A stretch of DNA of 6,440 bases. Origin: Methanobacteriota archaeon. Its GTDB lineage: Archaea; Thermoplasmatota; Poseidoniia; Poseidoniales; Poseidoniaceae. The position numbers and the translations under genes were made by a program. Location of the stretch: positions 1 through 6,440 of the forward strand of contig PBSP01000046.1 of assembly GCA_002726845.1 (NCBI GenBank), written 5' to 3'. This document shows positions 1 through 6,173 of the stretch, in pieces. The notes beneath the pieces were generated by a model. It was not told the origin of the DNA. It made no database searches and saw only the letters and a list, made by a program, of their open reading frames with translations. Numbering within the stretch: the stretch's first letter is position 1; the number at the start of each line of letters is the position of its first letter.

Positions 1-595
1 AAGGTTCGGATGCTTCAGGTATGGCAGACGGTTCTTCACTCGTATCTTCATCATCACTACCAAACATGTCATCGACATCATCATCGTCATCGCTACCAAA
101 CATGTCGTCAACGTCGTCATCTTCAACTGCATCGGCTTCTTCAGGAGAATCGGGGGTTCCGAACAGGTCGTCCTCAAGCTCGTCATCATCCATTCGAGTG
201 TTCATCCCAAACATATCAACCACTTCTGGAAGTACTTGCTTCCTTGACAAGTACATCGCTTGTGTTTTTGTGTAACGATGCTTTACATCTGCTTTTGAAT
301 CTTGGAAATCCCATGGCCAAACGATGATCAAATCACCTTCTCTGACCCATTGTCGACGACGCATCTTACCTGGAATTCTCGCCATTCGGGTCTCACCGTC
401 TGCACAGAGAACTGTGACGCGTCGACCCCCAAGAATCTCTTCTGCGAGAGCGAACATTTCGCCCTTATACCCAAGCTCACCGCGTTGTTTACCACCGTTC
501 GGGAGTTTAACGCGAATCTTTCCTGGAGAGCCTTCGGGATTTTCCAAGCGCGCGAGTTCTTCCTCGTCCACTTTTTCCTCATGACGTCGCGCCAT
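1..595 (-). CDS. eif1a: Archaeal translation initiation factor aIF1A, long acidic C-terminal tail (partial, 3' end outside window)
   Basis: aIF1A binds the small ribosomal subunit in the cytoplasm and helps scanning and start-codon selection together with aIF1, aIF2 and aIF5B. Seen: 198 residues from the ATG at 595 with no stop before the window edge. Residues 1-25 are a charged N-terminal tail. Residues 27-96 form the S1/OB fold, with KLPNGGKQRGELG, the ILGGRRVTVLCADGETR strand region and IPGKMRRRQWVREGDLIIVW. Residues 97-125 are the C-terminal helical part (DFQDSKADVKHRYTKTQ). From about residue 131 the chain becomes an acidic tail with four short [DV]-[DV]-[ML]-F-G motifs (near 126-130, 142-146, 163-167, 175-179) and a 12-residue tandem repeat. 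Known archaeal aIF1A proteins are mostly about 95-115 residues, so this tail is extra. The start is backed by GGTGAG six bases upstream. It lies 52 nt downstream of nuoN; no clear TATA box is visible in the gap. The family call is sure; the tail's role is unknown. Confidence 0.95.
   Translation of the reverse strand, partial: MARRHEEKVDEEELARLENPEGSPGKIRVKLPNGGKQRGELGYKGEMFALAEEILGGRRVTVLCADGETRMARIPGKMRRRQWVREGDLIIVWPWDFQDSKADVKHRYTKTQAMYLSRKQVLPEVVDMFGMNTRMDDDELEDDLFGTPDSPEEADAVEDDDVDDMFGSDDDDDVDDMFGSDDEDTSEEPSAIPEASEP
44..115 (-). repeat. Tandem 36-bp repeat (2 copies) encoding the acidic DVDDMFGSDD unit of aIF1A
   Basis: Two adjacent 36-base copies (115..80 and 79..44, reading on the minus strand) encode residues 161-172 and 173-184 of aIF1A. 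Each gives D-V-D-D-M-F-G-S-D-D-[DE]-D. The third codon positions differ at several sites (GTT/GTC, GAC/GAT, AGC/AGT) while the protein unit is nearly identical. This suggests the duplication is not brand new and that the peptide is kept by selection. Weaker relatives of the same motif lie upstream in the protein, near residues 126-130 and 142-146. Confidence 0.85.
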
Positions 596-600
596 AGCGT

Positions 601-606
601 CTCACC
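601..606 (-). promoter_or_regulatory. Shine-Dalgarno of the aIF1A gene
   Basis: On the minus strand GGTGAG lies five bases before the ATG at 595. It matches the archaeal anti-Shine-Dalgarno core (GGTGA) and fixes the start of aIF1A. The remaining 596-647 gap holds no convincing TATA/BRE element or U-rich terminator, so the gene may be read through from nuoN or use a promoter inside the nuoN 3' end. Confidence 0.6.
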
Positions 607-647
607 GTGTTGTTCGAGAGGTCAACCCTTCTTGAAGTCGCCCCTTC

Positions 648-2330
648 TCAACGAAGCGATTGGGCAGCATCTCTGCATATCTCGACGAGTTCTCCACCGA
701 CCAGACCGAAAGCAACGGTTCCAATCGCACAGAGAGCAATCGCAACTCGAATGGATTTACCTGATGCAAGAGGACCTTCTCGGCCTTCTTCAGGCTCATG
801 GAAATACATGACAACGCCGATGCGAAGATAGTAAAACATCGAGATGGCACTGTTGAGTACCATCAGCAAGGCAAGCCACCAAACCCAGTGAGCATCACCA
901 ATCGATGAAAGTGAACCGGTTCCCGTTGCAACCTCAACGATTCCCATGATGACCAGCAACTTGGAAAGGAATCCAGCCATTGGTGGAACACCAGCAAGAG
1001 AGATCATGAACAAAAACATTCCAACCGCAAGAAGCGGTTCCCGCTTTCCGAGACCTGCGAGTGAAGAGAGTCGCGACGCCCCCCCTTCCATTTCGAGAAC
1101 TCCGAGTACAAGGAAAGCCCCGAGCTTGAAGAAAACAAGAACGAACATGTGGAAAAGGAGCGCTGCGACAATAACATCCATCGCACCTTCCGCATCTTCG
1201 GCAAGTCCCCAATTCCAGGCGCCAATAGCAGTGAGGGCAGCAAGCATGTAACCTGCATGTGCGACTGAGGAATAAGCAAGCATCCGCTTCGGATTCTCAC
1301 TACCAAGAGCGGCGATGTTACCCCAAGTCATGGTGATTGCTGCAAGAACGCCCAACAACCCAATCCAAATGGCTGAACCACCACTCGCCTCGGGTATGGT
1401 CACGATCAACAACACACGCATCAATCCAAGCATGCCCATGGCTTTGCTGGCGGTTGCAAGAACACCTGCAACAGGACTGTTCGCTCCCGAATAAGCATCA
1501 GGTGCAGCAAAGTGGAACGGAACTGCACTGATCTTGAACGCAAAACCAACGAGGACGAAACCAAGAGCCATCATGCTCAACGCTGATCCTCCGTCTTCAG
1601 CCCACTTCACTGCCAAAACCTCGAACTGAAGAGAGCCTGCCCACAGGTAGAGCATACTCAACCCGTAAAGTCCAACTGCAGAAGCGACAGACCCGACGAT
1701 GAAGTATTTTGCACCTCCTTCGGAACCTGCTCTCGTTTCCTTGTGGAAGGCGACAAGAACGTAAGTTGAGAAGGAGGCGAGTTCCAGACCCACAAACAGA
1801 ACAAACATGTCTTGTGCTAGAGCTACGACGCTCATGCCTAGTGCGGATGTGAGCATGAGAATGTAAAAATCGGCTTGTCTGCGATTGTTGAAGAGAACGT
1901 CGATATCGTCGCTCTTGTGTGGACCTATCGGCAACCGATCGAGTGATGCAATTGCTGCAAGAAGTAGTGCAGCAAAGAAAATGGCTTCGAAAATTCGAGA
2001 GAACATGTTAATTTTGAAAATTTCAATGCCTGAATTCGACGAAACAACATCTCCATCTAAACCATTGGAATTGATCAAATAGGCAACGACTTGGAACAAT
2101 GCAACTGCCATTGTCAAGACTGCCAAGAGACCAGGTAGGCGAGGTGATGAAACGAATTTGTAGCGCGTACCACCGAGGAACCACGGCAAACGAATTGAGG
2201 TGCCGGGAATTCGGAACGTTCCGTTTCCAAGATTTGGAACAATCATGATCAGCAACAAACCGACAAAAACGGTAAGTTCAGGAGCGAGTAACTTGAGGTC
2301 TCCTGTACTCACTCCACCTACTGCTGCCAA
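648..2330 (-). CDS. nuoN: NADH-quinone oxidoreductase-type complex I subunit N (NuoN), antiporter-like
   Basis: NuoN is one of three Mrp-antiporter-like, 14-helix proton channels in the complex I membrane arm. Seen: 560 residues from the TTG at 2330, nearly all hydrophobic helices. Ion-path residues are present: Glu183 in LFVGLELASFSTYVLV (TM5), Lys266 in GFAFKISAVPFH (TM7) followed by APDAYSGANSPVAG, Lys296 in LATASKAMG (TM8), and Lys457 in AGVPPMAGFLSKLLV (TM12). These correspond to E. coli NuoN Glu133, Lys217, Lys247 and Lys395 as I recall that numbering. About 50 extra residues precede TM5, in the loop at about 33-65 (basic, Pro/Gly-rich) and at about 88-108. A longer reading from a GTG at 2339 is possible, but that codon sits inside a perfect Shine-Dalgarno, which points to the TTG at 2330. 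A GTG at 2303-2312 is less well placed. The gene starts just after the nuoM stop and is the last nuo gene before aIF1A. Confidence 0.95.
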   Translation of the reverse strand: MAAVGGVSTGDLKLLAPELTVFVGLLLIMIVPNLGNGTFRIPGTSIRLPWFLGGTRYKFVSSPRLPGLLAVLTMAVALFQVVAYLINSNGLDGDVVSSNSGIEIFKINMFSRIFEAIFFAALLLAAIASLDRLPIGPHKSDDIDVLFNNRRQADFYILMLTSALGMSVVALAQDMFVLFVGLELASFSTYVLVAFHKETRAGSEGGAKYFIVGSVASAVGLYGLSMLYLWAGSLQFEVLAVKWAEDGGSALSMMALGFVLVGFAFKISAVPFHFAAPDAYSGANSPVAGVLATASKAMGMLGLMRVLLIVTIPEASGGSAIWIGLLGVLAAITMTWGNIAALGSENPKRMLAYSSVAHAGYMLAALTAIGAWNWGLAEDAEGAMDVIVAALLFHMFVLVFFKLGAFLVLGVLEMEGGASRLSSLAGLGKREPLLAVGMFLFMISLAGVPPMAGFLSKLLVIMGIVEVATGTGSLSSIGDAHWVWWLALLMVLNSAISMFYYLRIGVVMYFHEPEEGREGPLASGKSIRVAIALCAIGTVAFGLVGGELVEICRDAAQSLR

Positions 2331-2331
2331 C

Positions 2332-3894
2332 TTATTCACCTCCTAATCCAAGGAATCGCATTGCGTCTCGAGTCCACATGTCCATCATGTCGAGGAAAAT
2401 CCACGGCATGATTCCAAACACTATGGTGAATGCAGCTAACAGAAGCATGGCGAGTTTTTCTGGGTTGTCGATGTCTGGGACAGGTTCTCCATGCAAGCTC
2501 TTTGGTGGCTGAGTTTCCTCTCCACCTTCGAAAATTGTCCTCTGCATGGACCAAAGATAGTACGCTGCTGTGATCGCAAGAACAAGACCTGGGAAAATAA
2601 TCCACCAACCATAAGCATACCAGTATGCAACCATAAGCATCAGTTCAGCGACGAATCCCGCCAACAAAGGCAATCCAAGCGAAGCCATCCATCCGAACAT
2701 CATGCTTGTTGCAAGCCAAGGCGAGTGCCTTGCCATACCACGCATTGCTCCGATTTCCATACTGTGGTAGTGATGCTTGAAGGCACCGCAAACGGCAAAC
2801 AGCATGGGGCTGATGATTCCGTGTGCAAACATCATGAAGAGAGCAGCAGCCCATCCGAGCGGTTGCATGCTTGCAATACCGAGGAGGATAACACCCATGT
2901 GCGAAACGGACGAGTAGGCAACCATTTTCTTGAGATTGGTTTGTCCTAAACATACAATTGCTCCCCAAACAAGTGACACAAGGCCGATCATCATGATGAT
3001 GAACTGGAATTCTTGAAGTGCATGTGGGAACAAAGAGATTGGTAGGCGGAACATGCCGTAAGCACCCATCTTCAACATCACACCAGCCAGCATCATTGAA
3101 CCACCGGTTGGCGCCTGAACGTGCGCGTCTGGAAGCCATGTATGGAACGGTGCAGCAGGCAACTTCACCAAGAAACCCAACATCAACATGATGAAGAGCA
3201 CTTTTTGGACCTCAAGGCCAAGCCACACACCGTTTGCATTTTCACCCTTCGCTTGAACAATCATATCCTGCATGTTGAAGGTTTGAGTGTCCATGAGGAA
3301 GTACATGGTTAACAAACCAAGAAGCATGATAACCGAAGCAGTAAATGTGTAAATGAAGAATTTCTGAGAAGCATACTTTCGATCTTTCCCACCCCATTTG
3401 AGAATCATAAAGAACATAGGGATGAGTGTCAGTTCCCAGAACACGTAAAACATGAACATATCGAGTGCAACAAAGACACCAATGAGTGCACCACCAAGCA
3501 TGAGCATGAGGGGGAAGTAGGTGGCACCTGCTTTCTCGTTCCACGTTGCAATGATGGTGATGGGCATCAGGAGCGTCGTGAGCCAAACCATCGGGAAAGA
3601 GAGCCCGTCAACACCAACCGTCCATGTGATGCCAAGTTGTTCAATCCAGACATAGGACTCTTGGAATTCAAAGGAGTTGAAAGCAATCTCATTCCAATTC
3701 ACGCCCCCAATTTGGCCAAGGAACATCAGGGTTGCAATTGTAAACATACCGAGAGAGATAAGGAGGGCTGCCATTCGAACAGGAGCGTCAAACTTGGCGC
3801 GCGCTGCTGGGTTCAGACGAGAGGTCAGAATCAACAAGAAAATGCTGGCGAGAATCGGTAGAATGACCAACATCGAGAGGTAATCAATGTTCAA
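2332..3894 (-). CDS. nuoM: Complex I subunit M (NuoM), antiporter-like
   Basis: NuoM is the middle antiporter-like proton channel of the complex I membrane arm, between NuoL and NuoN. Seen: 520 residues from the TTG at 3894, close to the roughly 510 residues usual for the family. Hallmarks: Glu154 in FYVFWELTLIPMFF (TM5), the LKWGGKDRKYASQKFFIYT segment, Lys244 in GFLVKLPAAPFHTWLPDAH (TM7) followed by QAPTGGSMMLAGVMLK with Lys275 (TM8), His358 in FAHGIISPMLF, and Glu416 in LAGFVAELML (TM12). The spacing matches E. coli Glu144, Lys234, Lys265 and Glu407 almost exactly, so there is no insertion. The reading frame is open up to 4113, but those extra 73 residues lie inside nuoL, are Arg/His/Cys-rich and lack helices. 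The TTG at 3894 overlaps the nuoL stop (TTGA) and has GGGGG seven bases upstream. The ATG at 3873 (513 residues) is the alternative, but has no visible ribosome binding site. Confidence 0.95.
   Translation of the reverse strand: MNIDYLSMLVILPILASIFLLILTSRLNPAARAKFDAPVRMAALLISLGMFTIATLMFLGQIGGVNWNEIAFNSFEFQESYVWIEQLGITWTVGVDGLSFPMVWLTTLLMPITIIATWNEKAGATYFPLMLMLGGALIGVFVALDMFMFYVFWELTLIPMFFMILKWGGKDRKYASQKFFIYTFTASVIMLLGLLTMYFLMDTQTFNMQDMIVQAKGENANGVWLGLEVQKVLFIMLMLGFLVKLPAAPFHTWLPDAHVQAPTGGSMMLAGVMLKMGAYGMFRLPISLFPHALQEFQFIIMMIGLVSLVWGAIVCLGQTNLKKMVAYSSVSHMGVILLGIASMQPLGWAAALFMMFAHGIISPMLFAVCGAFKHHYHSMEIGAMRGMARHSPWLATSMMFGWMASLGLPLLAGFVAELMLMVAYWYAYGWWIIFPGLVLAITAAYYLWSMQRTIFEGGEETQPPKSLHGEPVPDIDNPEKLAMLLLAAFTIVFGIMPWIFLDMMDMWTRDAMRFLGLGGE
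2336..2343 (-). promoter_or_regulatory. Perfect Shine-Dalgarno GGAGGTGA for nuoN, inside the nuoM 3' end
   Basis: The minus strand reads GGAGGTGA, then five bases, then TTG (2330..2328). It is the full complement of the typical archaeal 16S 3' end. The same bases encode the last Gly-Gly-Glu of NuoM. The upstream GTG start at 2339 would overlap this element and would have no ribosome binding site of its own, so the site decides the nuoN start in favour of TTG. Confidence 0.75.
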
Positions 3895-6164
3895 ATCATA
3901 ACCCCCAAGAGTAAGTAGATGACAAGTACACCCAAGGCTGCCATCATGATGTAATCGCGTGCCGATCCTGTCGTCAACCGACGGATTTGTGTGGATAGTT
4001 TTTGCGATGTTGATTCGATTGTCTTGATGGTCCCGTCGACGACTTTCCGATCGAACGCTGCACTGATGTTTGCAAATCCTGCCACAAGCTTGAGCATTGC
4101 CGCATCGTACCATTTGTCAAAGTAAAGCCGTTCTTTTAATGCATTTGACAATCCTGAATTGGCCCAAGCACTGTTGTCAAAACCACGTTTCTTGTTGACT
4201 CGTGAGGAGAGGTTGATGATGGGTTGCATCCATGGTTTGGCTTTTTCACCGTCGCTCAAGGCACCGCCGTAGAGGGCCATAGCAAGACCAGGTCCTACAA
4301 CAGCACCGATGAATATCGCAATGTAAGTCAAGATGAAGAAGAACATATCCGGGTTTACAAAGACGTGCTCAAACTCGTAAATGAGTCCCTCAATCATGCC
4401 CATTTTTCCAAAGAATACGTACTCCGATTCAGGCGTAGCGACCCATTTCGTAAACATCATTCCAGCAAGAATAACGCTCGAAAGTGTGACAAATGTCAAA
4501 GTCACCAATGGAATTGGAATCCAAGGTGTGTGCTCATGCACGTTTTCTGCAACTTCGCTCTTCGGCTTTCCGGCAAACGTCTTCAACCACATTCTCGACA
4601 TGTAGAAACCGGTCATCGCTGCACCGATCAAGACACATGATGCCGGAAGGAAGAATCTCGGATCTTCGAGAGCAACACGCCATGCATTCGCAATGATGCC
4701 TTCCTTCGACCAGAATCCTCCAATTAACGGCAATCCCATGATGGAAGCGGATCCAACCAGCATCGCCGTAGCAGTAATCGGCATCTTCGATGCGAGCCCA
4801 CCCATGTTCGACATTGATTGTGGATCAAAGTCATCATGGTGGTCGTCATGGTGGTCGTCGTGATGATCGTCGCCATGGTCGTCGCCATGGTCGTCATGAT
4901 GGTGGTGCAAATCATGGTGCGCGTGATGCATTTCGTGAATGACGGAACCGCTGGCCATGAACAGCATTCCTTTGGCCATGGCGTGATTGAAGAGATGGAA
5001 CAGCGCTGCGCCAAAGGCTACGACAACAATAACATGATCGTAATTCTTTTTCCCGTCGATGTAAGCTTCTTGCCAATCATAACTGTTGGCTAACCAAAGT
5101 GCAGCCCCCAGACCTGTGAAAATGTATGCGAGTTGACTCATGGTTGAATAAGCGAGAACCTTTTTCAAATCGTCTTGAACAAAAGCAATGGCCGCTGCCA
5201 TGACGGCGGTAATACCTCCAATTGTAGCGATAATGAAGGCAAGGTCAACCAATTCTCCATGCATCGATTCTGCACCAAAGAGCGGGAACATTCGAGCGAC
5301 AAGGTACAATCCTGCGTTGACCATGGTTGCAGCGTGGATGAGAGCAGAAACAGGCGTTGGCCCTTCCATTGCATCAGGCAACCATACGTGGAGTGGGAAC
5401 TGAGCAGATTTACCAACTGCACCGATGAACATCATCCCGAGAGCGATTTGAAGTTGTCCCGGGTCAACCTTCGCTATTTCGGCTGAATCGAAAACAACTG
5501 CATAATCAAGTGAACCGAAGAGGTTCCAAAGGATGACCAATCCAATGACGAGGAATACGTCACCAACACGAGTTGTCAAAAACGCCTTCTTTGCTGCATA
5601 TGCAGCACTTGGTTTGTGATAGTAAAACCCGATGAGAAGATACGAACAGAGACCCATAAGTTCCCAGAAGATGAACAACCAAAGGAAGGAATCAGCGAGA
5701 ACCATCCCGAGCATACCTGAACAGAAAAGAACGAATTCAGCGTAAAATCGATGGTTGCGGTTATCGTTCACAGGGTCGGTATTCATGTAACCGATGCTGA
5801 AGATGTTGATCAGCATGCAAAGGAAAGAGGCAACAAACAGAAGCATCACGGTGACGTGATCGATGTATATTCCTACATTGAACGCATTTGCTTCAATTGT
5901 TGAACCTGATTCAATCCAGCCAAACGACAACCAAGTTCCTATGTGGTGTTCACCCAAATTATTGCCGATAAATTCAACGATGACGAGCATCGAGAGAATA
6001 AAACTTGCAACCATGATTGGTAGAGCGATGAGACCACCTTCTTTGGCAGACTTAACCCATGTTTGATTTCCATTGAAAATATGTCCAAGGAAGAGGATTA
6101 CAGGGAAGATGAGCATCGGCAAGAGGACGATGAAAATAGCGTACTCAATTATCCCTCCTGCCAT
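3891..6164 (-). CDS. nuoL: Complex I subunit L (NuoL), antiporter-like, with His/Asp-rich insertion
   Basis: NuoL is the distal antiporter-like channel of the complex I membrane arm and also supplies the long lateral helix that runs along the arm. Seen: 757 residues, against about 613 in E. coli. Ion-path residues: Glu168 in FIFWELMGLCSYLLIGF (TM5), Lys252 in GAVGKSAQFPLHVWLPDAM (TM7), His277 in VSALIHAATMV (TM8), Lys334/335 in DDLKKVLAYSTMSQLAY, His390, His394 and Lys398 in HLFNHAMAKGMLF (TM11), and Lys487 in GGFWSKEGI (TM12). Residues 410-447 form a His/Asp-rich insert just before SNMGGLASKMPIT. A second insert of about 27 residues lies near 356-380. Residues about 680-735 (FDKWYD, then an amphipathic stretch) fit the lateral helix, and 737-755 the final membrane helix. 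The ATG at 6164 lies 9 nt after the nuoK stop; its ribosome binding site (GTTGAT) is weak. The stop overlaps the nuoM start. Confidence 0.96.
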   Translation of the reverse strand: MAGGIIEYAIFIVLLPMLIFPVILFLGHIFNGNQTWVKSAKEGGLIALPIMVASFILSMLVIVEFIGNNLGEHHIGTWLSFGWIESGSTIEANAFNVGIYIDHVTVMLLFVASFLCMLINIFSIGYMNTDPVNDNRNHRFYAEFVLFCSGMLGMVLADSFLWLFIFWELMGLCSYLLIGFYYHKPSAAYAAKKAFLTTRVGDVFLVIGLVILWNLFGSLDYAVVFDSAEIAKVDPGQLQIALGMMFIGAVGKSAQFPLHVWLPDAMEGPTPVSALIHAATMVNAGLYLVARMFPLFGAESMHGELVDLAFIIATIGGITAVMAAAIAFVQDDLKKVLAYSTMSQLAYIFTGLGAALWLANSYDWQEAYIDGKKNYDHVIVVVAFGAALFHLFNHAMAKGMLFMASGSVIHEMHHAHHDLHHHHDDHGDDHGDDHHDDHHDDHHDDFDPQSMSNMGGLASKMPITATAMLVGSASIMGLPLIGGFWSKEGIIANAWRVALEDPRFFLPASCVLIGAAMTGFYMSRMWLKTFAGKPKSEVAENVHEHTPWIPIPLVTLTFVTLSSVILAGMMFTKWVATPESEYVFFGKMGMIEGLIYEFEHVFVNPDMFFFILTYIAIFIGAVVGPGLAMALYGGALSDGEKAKPWMQPIINLSSRVNKKRGFDNSAWANSGLSNALKERLYFDKWYDAAMLKLVAGFANISAAFDRKVVDGTIKTIESTSQKLSTQIRRLTTGSARDYIMMAALGVLVIYLLLGVMI
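3902..3906 (-). promoter_or_regulatory. Purine-rich (GGGGG) ribosome binding site candidate for nuoM
   Basis: Five consecutive G on the minus strand lie seven bases before the TTG at 3894, inside the last codons of nuoL. The match to GGAGGTGA is partial, so support for the TTG start over the ATG at 3873 is moderate. Translational coupling through the TTGA overlap with the nuoL stop could make a strong site unnecessary. Confidence 0.4.
4824..4937 (-). repeat. Low-complexity His/Asp codon repeat in nuoL (HGDD and HHDD units)
   Basis: This stretch encodes NuoL residues 410-447: 17 His and 14 Asp in 38 residues, including a four-His run, two HGDD units and three HHDD units. At DNA level it is a run of CAT/CAC and GAT/GAC codons with 12-base periodicity, likely prone to length change by slippage. 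It replaces the short HH-containing turn that sits at this point in E. coli NuoL, between TM11 and TM12. By the usual NuoL topology the loop would face the cytoplasm. Metal binding is plausible from composition but not shown. Confidence 0.85.
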
Positions 6165-6173
6165 CGAATCAAC

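Noticed and set aside
30..130. CRISPR-like or microsatellite repeat (tcatcatcatcg...)
   Set aside because: It is in-frame coding repeat of Asp codons in aIF1A with no spacers.
21..275. Plus-strand ORF with Ser-rich repeats (SSSSSLPNMSS)
   Set aside because: It is the antisense of the Asp-rich aIF1A tail: GAT/GAC codons read backwards give ATC/GTC or, in this frame, TCA/TCG Ser codons. No ribosome binding site, and the minus-strand frame is clearly aIF1A.
328..582. Minus-strand 84-residue ORF MRKKWTRKNSRAW...
   Set aside because: It lies in another frame of the aIF1A coding region, which has clear family motifs; no independent support.
610..647. Possible terminator or hairpin in the nuoN-aIF1A gap (CTTCAAGAAG and GGTTGACC on the minus strand)
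   Set aside because: The stems are only three to four base pairs and there is no following U-rich run; this is within chance.
2645..3139. Minus-strand 164-residue ORF and the plus-strand 152-residue ORF at 2491..2949
   Set aside because: Both are out-of-frame readings of nuoM, Cys/His/Arg-rich with no recognisable domain, while the nuoM frame carries all conserved motifs.
3895..4113. N-terminal extension of nuoM up to 4113 (593 residues)
   Set aside because: The extra 73 residues overlap the well-conserved NuoL C-terminus in another frame, are Arg/His/Cys-rich, have no helices and do not fit the NuoM family length.
4818..5093. Plus-strand ORF rich in Met and Val that looks like a membrane peptide
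   Set aside because: It is the exact complement of the His/Asp repeat of nuoL (CAT/CAC and GAT/GAC become ATG/GTG and ATC/GTC). The hydrophobicity is a codon mirror effect.
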